NCBI GenBank assembly: GCA_030372985.1
Contig: JAUCQB010000201.1
Coordinates: forward strand, 24,001-88,000
Direction: 5' to 3'
Source: Phycisphaerae bacterium
GTDB lineage: Bacteria; Planctomycetota; Phycisphaerae; UBA1845; PWPN01
DNA length: 64,000 nt
Shown: positions 57,176 through 64,000 of the stretch, piece by piece
How the letters are laid out: each line of letters begins with the position of its first letter
Numbering within the stretch: the first letter of the stretch is position 1
The notes under the pieces: model-generated
Told to the model about the DNA's origin: nothing
The model's input: only the letters and a program-made list of their open reading frames with translations
Databases searched by the model: none
Made by a program: the position numbers and the translations under genes

Positions 57176-58261
57176 ATGGGCGGATCTCGCGAACGATTCT
57201 TCACCACCGCCAGGCACAAACGGCCCGACCGCGTGCCCATGGACCTGTGGGCCCGGCCGGAAATCGTGAGGCAACTGCGGGAGCGTCTGGGAACAGCCCA
57301 GATCGAAGAAGCGCTGGGCACGGACTTCGCCCACGTTGACCTGCCAGACCGGTTCCCGGAGTTCGACCGCCGAGCGAGCGAGCCCAAGGGCGGCGACTGG
57401 CCCGGGGCCGGCGGGCGATATGTCTGGCATGACGAGCGAACCTTCCAGGACCCCTGGGGCATCATTCGACGCGTGGGTTCCGACGGCAAGCTGGTAGAGT
57501 GGATCAGCGGGCCGTTTGCCGAGACCACCGACCTAGCCCGCTACGCATTCCCTCCTACCCGTTGCCTGCCCGAGCCTTCCGAAATCGCCGGGCGCATCGC
57601 CCAACTCAAGGCGGCCGACCGGGTCGTCTGCACCGAAGTCACGATGCCCTTCAAACGGGCCTGGCAGATGCGCGGCCTTGAGAATCTGCTGTGCGACATG
57701 CTGACCGACATAGAATTCGTTGAGGCGCTGTACGACCGGATCTACACCTTCGAGACCGAGCGGGCCGAGCGGGCCGCACATGCAGGCGCGGATGTGATCC
57801 AGGTCGTCGGGGATATCGCAATGGAAGACCGACTGCTGTTCAAACCGGAGATCTTCCGCGAGCTGGATGTGCCGCGTCTCCGAGAGATGATCCGGCAGTC
57901 ACGCCGGGCCAGACCCGACGTGTTGATGTTCTATCACTCCGACGGAGACATCACCGAGGCCATGGACGACCTGATCGACGTCGGCTTCGACATCATCAAC
58001 CCCATCCAGCCCGAATGCATGGATCCTTACGAGGTCAAGCGGCGTTGGGGCGACCGGGTCACCATCTGGGGCACGATCAGCGTGCGAACGACGCTGCCTC
58101 GCGGCACACCGGACTCCATCCGGGCCCTGGTGCATGAACGCATCGAAGGCTGCGGCCGTGACGGCGGCTTCGTGCTGGCCCCGACCAACGTCATTTCCTA
58201 CGACACGCCGGTCGAGAACGTGCTGGCCCTGTACGAGGCCGGGCGGGAGTTCAGGTGGTAG
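57176..58261 (+). CDS. Uroporphyrinogen decarboxylase-family protein
   Basis: 361 residues. It opens with RERFFTTARHKRPDRVPMDLWARPE and continues with VVCTEVTMPFKRAWQMRGLENLL, DVIQVVGDIAMEDRLLF, VLMFYHSDGDI and INPIQPECMDPYEVKRRWG. This is the UROD/MtaA-like barrel, but not a haem-pathway HemE; it is likely a methyltransferase-type paralogue. AAGGA lies before ATG 57176; the upstream frame to 56840 lacks a site. It is divergent from the discoidin/DUF4091 gene. Confidence 0.86.
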   Translation: MGGSRERFFTTARHKRPDRVPMDLWARPEIVRQLRERLGTAQIEEALGTDFAHVDLPDRFPEFDRRASEPKGGDWPGAGGRYVWHDERTFQDPWGIIRRVGSDGKLVEWISGPFAETTDLARYAFPPTRCLPEPSEIAGRIAQLKAADRVVCTEVTMPFKRAWQMRGLENLLCDMLTDIEFVEALYDRIYTFETERAERAAHAGADVIQVVGDIAMEDRLLFKPEIFRELDVPRLREMIRQSRRARPDVLMFYHSDGDITEAMDDLIDVGFDIINPIQPECMDPYEVKRRWGDRVTIWGTISVRTTLPRGTPDSIRALVHERIEGCGRDGGFVLAPTNVISYDTPVENVLALYEAGREFRW

Positions 58262-58269
58262 GTGTGGGC

Positions 58270-59451
58270 CTATATCTTCCCCAGCAGCTTCTCCAGTCGG
58301 TCGCAGCCCTCGCGGATTTGCTCCATGCTGGTGGCGAATGACAGGCGGACGTAGTCGTCCAGCCCGAAGGCGATGCCCGGCACGACGGCCACGTGGGCCT
58401 GCTCGAGCACCTTGGCCGAAAAGTCCAGCGAACCCTTGACGCCCAGGGCGGCAAACGCACCGGACACGTTCGGGAACGCGTAGAAAGCCCCGGTCGGCTG
58501 GACGCAGGTCACGCCCTTGATGCCGTTGAGCCGCTGGTGCATGTATTCGGCGCGGCGCTCAAACTCCTTGCGCATCTTCTCGACCTCGGCCTGGTCGCCG
58601 CTCAAGGCCTCGACCAGGGCATGATGGCAGAAGGTGGCCGTGCCGCTGGTGGTCTGGCTCTGGAGTTTGGCCATGGCCTTGATGATCGGCTCGGGCCCGG
58701 CCACGTAACCCACTCGCCACCCGGTCATCGAGTAAGTCTTGGATCCGGCGTTGAAGGTCAGCGTCCTGGCGTAGTTCTCCGGGCTGCACGCGGCGAAGCT
58801 CAGGAACCGCTGGTTGCCGTAGATGAGCCGGTCGTACATTTCGTCGCTGAAGACGATGATGTCCTTGTCGGCCACCAGCTTGGCGATCGCCCGGACCTCG
58901 TCCGGTGTGTAGGTGAACCCGCCGGGGTTGCTCGGCGAGTTGAAGATCAGGACCCGCGTCTTGGGGGTGATGGCCTTGGCGATCTGCTCCGGGGTGACCT
59001 TGAAGTTGTTGGACTCCTTGCCCTCGATGATGACCGGCTTGGCCCCGCAGAGCTTGATCTGTTCCGGGTAGCTAACCCAGTACGGGGCCGGCAGGATGGC
59101 CTCGTCGCCCGGGTCGAGCAGAGTCATGCTGGCCAGGTAGAGGGCTTCCTTGCCGCCGACGGTGATCATAACCTGCGATGGTGTGTACTCTAAGTTGTTT
59201 TCCCGCTTGAACTTGGAGCAAACCGCCTCTTTGGCGGCCGGGATGCCGGATGCCGGGCTGGCGTATTTCGTGTGGCCGGCGTCGAGGGCGGCTTTGCAGG
59301 CGTTGCGGATGTTGACCGGCGTCGGGAAGTCGGGCTCGCCGGCCCCGAAACCGACCACGTTGATCCCCTGCTTCTTCATGGCCGCGGCTTTCGCGCTGAC
59401 TGCCAGAGTCGCCGATTCCTCAAGCTCCTGGATGCGCTGCGAGATCTTCAT
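58270..59451 (-). CDS. Aspartate aminotransferase family PLP enzyme
   Basis: 393 residues. The PLP lysine is K238 in NAGSKTYSMTGWRVGY. FGAGEPDFPTP, NSPSNPGGFTYTPDE and the terminal GIAFGLDDYVRLSFATS are typical of class I-beta aspartate/prephenate aminotransferases. It converts aspartate and 2-oxoglutarate or related amino acids. It converges on the UROD-like gene with 8 bases between. Confidence 0.94.
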   Translation of the reverse strand: MKISQRIQELEESATLAVSAKAAAMKKQGINVVGFGAGEPDFPTPVNIRNACKAALDAGHTKYASPASGIPAAKEAVCSKFKRENNLEYTPSQVMITVGGKEALYLASMTLLDPGDEAILPAPYWVSYPEQIKLCGAKPVIIEGKESNNFKVTPEQIAKAITPKTRVLIFNSPSNPGGFTYTPDEVRAIAKLVADKDIIVFSDEMYDRLIYGNQRFLSFAACSPENYARTLTFNAGSKTYSMTGWRVGYVAGPEPIIKAMAKLQSQTTSGTATFCHHALVEALSGDQAEVEKMRKEFERRAEYMHQRLNGIKGVTCVQPTGAFYAFPNVSGAFAALGVKGSLDFSAKVLEQAHVAVVPGIAFGLDDYVRLSFATSMEQIREGCDRLEKLLGKI

Positions 59452-59699
59452 ACGCCGTGCTCCTGCTGCTCTGTACGGGGATAGTGCGGACCCGGAACGT
59501 CGGACCCGCCGCTTACCGGGGCTGATATCTTAGAGATGTCGATCGCGTTACACAAGCCGTGCCGAGCTCCCGCGGTGATACGGCACATCAGCTGAACGAA
59601 TGCCCCGAAGCCTCCAGAGGCGGCGGGGCCACGTGCACATCCCCGCACACATAGCCCCGCGAGTTGTCCGGGGGCTTTCTATCACCACCTGGTGACGCG

Positions 59700-61595
59700 C
59701 TATGGGGTCACCGTGTAGCCGGCAACGGCGCCGCTGTCCACGGCCGCGGAGCCACCCTGGGCGTGCGGCACGCTCAGGTAGACAGTGGTGGTCGTCGCCT
59801 CGTTGCCAGCCGCGTCGGTCACGACAAAGGCGATGCCGTACACCCGGCCGTTGCCGGTGCCTTCGCGCTCAGCGCGGACCTTGAACGAACTCGGCCCGAC
59901 AATCACGATGTCATCCTTGGTGTGGCCGTCACCATTGCCCTTGGCATCCTCGGGCTCGTCGCTGTAGATGGAGACGATCTCGCCCACGCCATCGACGTCC
60001 AGCGAGCCTGCACAGGCATCCTCGATCGAGACCAGGTCGGACAGCTTGAACTCCACATACTGGTGATTCGGCGGCCAGATCTCTACCGCCTCTTTCGCAG
60101 TGATTACCGGCGACGTGGTGTCAACCACCTCAACCGTGCGGATTACTTGCACGGCCGGGTTCCCGCAGGTGTCCACCGCGTTATACGTCATGACGTAGGT
60201 GCCGGGCGTGTTCACATCGACCACGTCACCTCCGACAATGGCCTCGGTCAGAGCGGTGTCACATTGGTCGAATACGGAAGCTCCCAGTTCGGTATACGTC
60301 CCGATATGGCATTCAACCGTCACCGTCTCGTCGCCGTTGAGCGTGATCACGGGGGCGATGGTGTCCGCTACCGTCAGGCTCGCCGACACCTCCGCGGTCG
60401 AGCCGCACTCATCGGTTGCGGTCCAGGTCACCATCATCGAACCGCCGCAGTTGTCCGGCATCCCCACAAAGTCGTTATCCAGCGTCACATTGCCGCAGCC
60501 TCCCGTGGCGACCGCGCTGGCCAGCCAGGCCTGCACGGCGTCCTCATTGCCCGGATCGCCGCATTCGAGGGCCAGATCAGCCGGAGTGGTCGTGAAAACG
60601 GGGGGAGCGTTCGCGGCGACACTCAGCGTGGCGGAGGTCGTCGCCGCATTGTCGCACTCATCCGCGGCCGTCCAGGTGACCGTGATTGAAACACCGCAAG
60701 TGCCCGGCATCTCGGCAAGATCATGGGTCACGATCACGTCGCCGCAGACGTCAGCAGCGGCGGCACTGGCCAGCCAGGTTTCCACTGCCAGCGGGTCAAG
60801 CTCTCCGCACCCGAAGCTCAGATCCGCGGGTGCGGTGGTGAATGTCGGAGCCGTGGTGTCTGAGACCGTCACGTCCGCCTCGCTGGTCGAGAGAACAGCG
60901 GTGAGGTCGCTCAAAGTCAAAGTCACTTTGCAGGCGGTCAAACAGCCGCCTGAGGTGTCCAGCGTGAGCACAGGCGTCAGGCTGGTCGGATCGTCAAATG
61001 TGCCGCCCGGGCAATTGGTCGTCCATGCGTATGCAAGTGTGGTACCGGCCGGGGGATCCACGACCGAACCGCTGAGCGGAATCGTGGCAATGTCACCCGG
61101 GCATTCAGCCGCGTAGGGACCGCCTGCCTCGCAGTAGGGGGTTACACGGAAGTTGGTCGGGTCAGAAGCCTCCACCGCGTTGCCATCGGTTCTCGTGGCA
61201 GTCACGCGTCCGACAGTCGAGTACGGACCGGCGGTGGGCGTTCTTTTGATCAGGCAGGTCATCGAATAGCCGGCCTCCAGTTCCGTCTTAGGACACGTCA
61301 CGGGGCCAAAAATGTCGTCAGTGACGACGACGCCGGTCAGCGGAGCAACGTCGTTGTTCTTTACGATGTAGCTGAGCATCAGCTCCTGACCGATGTGAAA
61401 GGAGGGACCGGGCGGGGTATCCGCATTGAATCCGTTGACGGAGGTTGAAAGCCCGATGACGGCCGAATCATCTGCCGCCTCAACAAGGCCGAGCACCTCT
61501 CGCTGCGATGCATCATCTGAGGGCGTGCATCCAAGGAGTGACCAAACCGCAACCAATACCGCCAGCGCCAAGCCTCTCAGAATAGTGCTGATCAT
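59700..61595 (-). CDS. Secreted lipoprotein with cysteine-rich HYR-like and DUF5011-like domains
   Basis: 631 residues. The signal WSLLGC gives a lipobox cysteine. Two tandem repeats of about 80 residues (about 248-412) each contain F-T-T-x-P-A-D-L-x-x-x-C-G, a W-L-A-S-A helix, and VTWTA-DEC, with conserved cysteines. A DUF5011-like module follows (VITLNGDETVTVECHIGTYTELGASVFDQC...). It is probably a surface adhesin or matrix protein. ATG 61595 has AAAGGAGG 5 bases before; the GTG at 61598 is too close to the site. Confidence 0.8.
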   Translation of the reverse strand: MISTILRGLALAVLVAVWSLLGCTPSDDASQREVLGLVEAADDSAVIGLSTSVNGFNADTPPGPSFHIGQELMLSYIVKNNDVAPLTGVVVTDDIFGPVTCPKTELEAGYSMTCLIKRTPTAGPYSTVGRVTATRTDGNAVEASDPTNFRVTPYCEAGGPYAAECPGDIATIPLSGSVVDPPAGTTLAYAWTTNCPGGTFDDPTSLTPVLTLDTSGGCLTACKVTLTLSDLTAVLSTSEADVTVSDTTAPTFTTAPADLSFGCGELDPLAVETWLASAAAADVCGDVIVTHDLAEMPGTCGVSITVTWTAADECDNAATTSATLSVAANAPPVFTTTPADLALECGDPGNEDAVQAWLASAVATGGCGNVTLDNDFVGMPDNCGGSMMVTWTATDECGSTAEVSASLTVADTIAPVITLNGDETVTVECHIGTYTELGASVFDQCDTALTEAIVGGDVVDVNTPGTYVMTYNAVDTCGNPAVQVIRTVEVVDTTSPVITAKEAVEIWPPNHQYVEFKLSDLVSIEDACAGSLDVDGVGEIVSIYSDEPEDAKGNGDGHTKDDIVIVGPSSFKVRAEREGTGNGRVYGIAFVVTDAAGNEATTTTVYLSVPHAQGGSAAVDSGAVAGYTVTP

Positions 61596-61950
61596 CACAT
61601 CCTCCTTTCAGATGGGTCGTCGCAGTGCGACGGTAGGGAAACCTTACGGGGTCCCACGAACAACGTAGGGCCGGCGAACCAGGCTCTCCCTCACTGGCCG
61701 CTGTTGCCAAGCCTCTCTCCAGAAGCGAATCTGGGCATAGCATATCCCCCAGCTTCCCATAAACGCAAGTCTCTTCAGGCGGTTTTCTGTCCTGGCGAAC
61801 TGCCGCCACCCGTTGCGACCTGCAGCAACGTTCATTACTTTAGCGATTGTGTTTTTGCTGAAAACCGGGCGCTAGCAGGCAGCGGTCCCCAAACGCGGGA
61901 CCAAGCCGGAAACGCCGTCTGACAGGGTCAGTCCGTCGCACCCGGTACCG
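61596..61950. other. Intergenic region upstream of the HYR-like gene
   Basis: About 355 bases between two minus-strand genes, with no gene. It has a GGTCCC/GGGACC 6-bp hairpin near 61890-61910, downstream of the sugar dehydrogenase, and a palindrome GTCGCA-G-TGCGAC near 61617-61631 in the leader of the lipoprotein gene. Confidence 0.5.
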
Positions 61951-63588
61951 TCAGCGACGGGCGGAGGCAACTTCATCCTTGATCCGCTTGACGTGGCCGC
62001 GACCCAGGCCTTTCACCTCGCAGCCGAGCTCGAAATAGCGGCGGATACGATTGTCGTCCAGAATGCCGAAGCAGTCGATGATGCATGTCGGCCGTCCGGT
62101 CATTCGCACCACCTCGTCCGGCGAGAGATCCAGGTACGGCTTGTGACGGACGGCAAGAATCACGGCATCTGCCCCCTTGAGGGCCTCGGCCAGGTCCTGC
62201 TGGACTCGCAGGTCCTTCAGACGTTCCTGGTTTCGGAAGAAGCGGGCCCAACTGTGGCCGGGCGAGGGATAGGTGTCCTGCGCCTCCAGCTCCCACCAGT
62301 GCTGCAAATACGGGTCGTGCACGCGGACCTCTGCCCCCATCTCAGTGAGCTTGCGGACCACGAGTTCGCTTCCGCTGTAGCGCGTGTCGCCGACGTCCTC
62401 GCGATATGCGGCACCCAGCACCGCGATGCGGGCCGCGGCCACGATCTTGCCCATGTTGCGGAGGGCATCGCGGGTGAGCTCGGCCACGTGCAAGGCACGG
62501 GTGTCGTTCACGTTAATGGCCGTCGGCGTGATCTTGAAGATATCGTCGTCGAACCCCATCAGGTGCCGGTAGGCCCACATGCCCAAGCCGCCGTCCTTGG
62601 GCAGGCAATAGCCCCCGATGCCGGGCCCCGGGAAGATGATGTTGTTGTGCGTCGGGCGGACCTTGATCGCCTGGACGACCTTGATCAGGTCGACGCCGTT
62701 ACGCTCGGCGAAAAGGCTCCATTCGTCAAGAAATGCGAGCATCGTGGCCCGGAAGCTGTTCTCGACAATCTTGGTCGTCTCGCTCTCGATGGGCCTGTCG
62801 AGAACGGTAAGCGGGAACTGCTCGACGTTGAGCACTTCGGAGAGAAACGTCGTCACGCGGCGGCGGCTCTCTTCATTCACACCGCTGCAGACACGCCAGA
62901 AGTCGCGGATGCTGGCGACGTAGTTCCGGCCGGGCATGACCCGCTCGAAGCTGTGGGCGAGCAGGGGCTCTGACTCGATCTTTCTTTCCTCGAACGCCCG
63001 CTTGAGGATGGGGAACGCGACGTATTCGGTGGTCCCCGGCGCAACGGTCGTCTCGATCAGGACGAGGCAGCCAGGCGGGATGTATCGCCCGATGACCTCG
63101 AAGCTCTTTTCCAGAGCGGCCATGTCCGTGTGGCCGGTGACCAGATTGCCCAGGTCCTTCTTGATGTAGTCACATTGCACATCCACGACGACCACGTCGG
63201 CCAGCTTGAGAACTTCGTTGGTAAACGTGGCGATCAGCGTGCCTTTTTCCTTGACGCAGCGAGGAATGATCGACTCGACTTCCGGGTCTTCAGCCTTTAC
63301 CGGAGGGATGCCGCGGTTCAGGTAGCCGATCTTCCAGAAGCTGCGCGGGCTCGGTCGCTGCATGCCGATGACGAACTTACTCGGCTTTCCGGTCGCCTTG
63401 TCGACCGTGTCGGCGACGACGGCGGCCATCACCGCCCCGACAAAACCCACGCCCACTACGACGACAATCTCTCGGCCCTTCTGCCGCTCCTCGGCCACGA
63501 TCTTCTGCAACCGCTCGAATTCCGCTGCGTAATCGGCCTCGCTCGGCAGCGGGAACCGTTCGCCGTCTGGACTGATCGAAAACTCCAT
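61951..63588 (-). CDS. UDP-sugar dehydrogenase (UDP-glucose/UDP-ManNAc DH family)
   Basis: 545 residues. The NAD-binding GVGFVGAV lies at 46-53, and the catalytic cysteine is C328 in GPGIGGYCLPKDGG. The third domain (GAEVRVHDPYLQHWWE, GADAVILAVRHKPYL, CIIDCFGILDDNRIRRY) is complete. It has a longer N-terminal and middle region than standard enzymes (about 450 residues). It oxidises a UDP-sugar to a UDP-uronate for cell-surface polysaccharide. Start M at 63588 with AGGGGG before. Confidence 0.88.
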   Translation of the reverse strand: MEFSISPDGERFPLPSEADYAAEFERLQKIVAEERQKGREIVVVVGVGFVGAVMAAVVADTVDKATGKPSKFVIGMQRPSPRSFWKIGYLNRGIPPVKAEDPEVESIIPRCVKEKGTLIATFTNEVLKLADVVVVDVQCDYIKKDLGNLVTGHTDMAALEKSFEVIGRYIPPGCLVLIETTVAPGTTEYVAFPILKRAFEERKIESEPLLAHSFERVMPGRNYVASIRDFWRVCSGVNEESRRRVTTFLSEVLNVEQFPLTVLDRPIESETTKIVENSFRATMLAFLDEWSLFAERNGVDLIKVVQAIKVRPTHNNIIFPGPGIGGYCLPKDGGLGMWAYRHLMGFDDDIFKITPTAINVNDTRALHVAELTRDALRNMGKIVAAARIAVLGAAYREDVGDTRYSGSELVVRKLTEMGAEVRVHDPYLQHWWELEAQDTYPSPGHSWARFFRNQERLKDLRVQQDLAEALKGADAVILAVRHKPYLDLSPDEVVRMTGRPTCIIDCFGILDDNRIRRYFELGCEVKGLGRGHVKRIKDEVASARR

Positions 63589-63878
63589 GATGACCCCCTG
63601 GCATGCACTGCCGGTAATACACCGGGGCAAGAAGCTAATCGCCCCGGCCCGCACCGTCAATCGGCGATCCGTGACCGTCTGGGCATCGTGGTAACGGTGC
63701 CGGTCGCGAGAAATCGCACGAGTACAATATCGACCGCTCTCGGGGAGGTAATGGGCCGGATCGTGAGTTCGGAGGCAATCGTGAAGGCAGACTCCCTGCC
63801 GCCGTGTTGGCGCCGGCGGGGCGTGTCGATACCATCTCACGACGTCGGAATCTGCTGAAAGCCATGGGCAACAGGCAC

Positions 63879-63932
63879 TGGGCCAGGCGGGAATCGAACC
63901 CGCACGACCTTTCGGTCAAAGGATTTTAAGTC
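63879..63932 (-). tRNA. tRNA-Leu(UAA) 3' half (integration-site remnant)
   Basis: Reading the minus strand, this gives the anticodon loop CTTAAAA (anticodon TAA at 63928-63926) and the 3' anticodon stem TCCTT. A class II variable arm follows, then a perfect T-arm GCGGG-TTCGATT-CCCGC, the 3' acceptor strand CTGGCCC and discriminator A. The 5' half (acceptor, D-arm, most of the 5' anticodon stem) is absent: only GA of the expected AAGGA precedes the loop. Not a functional tRNA. Confidence 0.85.
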
Positions 63933-64000
63933 GAAGAATACTTCGGTGGTAGTGAGAGGTCATCGTGTGTAAACGCGTGTGAATGCGAGTGTTACAGAAT
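63933..64000. other. Probable end of an integrative element
   Basis: Sequence where the missing 5' half of the tRNA should be. It shows no tRNA features, and its CGTGTGTAA / CGCGTGTGAA near-repeats could be integrase arm sites. The element would continue to the right beyond the window. Confidence 0.4.

Noticed and set aside
63879-64000. tRNA-Leu(UAA) interrupted by a group I intron, as in cyanobacteria
   Set aside because: The expected intron border lies between U34 and A35, but homology continues 5' of that point to GA of the anticodon stem, and the base before the would-be exon is not G.

Overview
The window is high-GC bacterial chromosome with short leaders and genes packed on both strands. 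The gene content suggests a planctomycete, possibly a Phycisphaerae-like lineage. Supporting features are secreted DUF4091 proteins, a secreted beta-helix and a beta-propeller protein, a UROD-family paralogue, a DUF6677-like membrane protein, a TadG-like pilus protein, and a DAC/YbbR pair with an unusual active-site motif. No rRNA or other phylogenetic marker is present beyond DnaK and IF-1, so the assignment is inference.

Layout: 1-1766 holds the tail of a GmhA-like sugar isomerase and an overlapping pyrR-pyrB pair. 1834-9099 is a mixed block: a GH114 protein, an LEA-2 lipoprotein, a small membrane-protein pair, an FmdB zinc ribbon, a DEAD-box-type helicase with DEVD in motif II, alanine racemase and a coiled-coil membrane protein. 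9459-11678 has infA and a B12-binding radical SAM protein. 11731-12928 is a Y1 (HUH) transposase framed by inverted REP-like repeats. 13430-18615 has an orphan membrane protein, tandem PilZ proteins, a YugP-type metallopeptidase, a double-ACT protein and dnaK. 18616-19700 has no gene, but contains an octamer repeat and a strong orphan terminator that may end an unannotated small RNA. 19700-25129 carries TadG, two secreted carbohydrate-type proteins and proA. 25342-26021 is a PIN-toxin pair. 26262-28459 is the cdaA-cdaR (c-di-AMP) pair. 28663-32934 has an S15-type hydrolase and a GH31 glucosidase.

33248-39179 is a complete hydrogenase-maturation operon read leftward in the order hypF-C-D-E-A-B, with no hydrogenase structural gene in view. 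39749-52521 is an acetate, pyruvate and acetyl-CoA neighbourhood: SatP acetate channel, AMP-forming acetyl-CoA synthetase, pyruvate:ferredoxin oxidoreductase with a DHOD-like protein, ADP-forming acetyl-CoA synthetase, and a CoA-transferase fused to a GNAT domain. With the hyp operon this points to ferredoxin- and H2-linked fermentative or acetate-interconverting metabolism. 52642-63588 holds two convergent DUF4091 proteins, a UROD-like protein, an aspartate aminotransferase, a secreted cysteine-rich repeat protein and a UDP-sugar dehydrogenase.

The window ends in the 3' half of a tRNA-Leu(UAA) gene cut off at its anticodon stem. This is the expected footprint of an integrative element lying just to the right. 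The other notable non-coding signal is a set of degenerate tandem repeats of period 7, 8 and 9 in five intergenic places, some touching gene stop codons.
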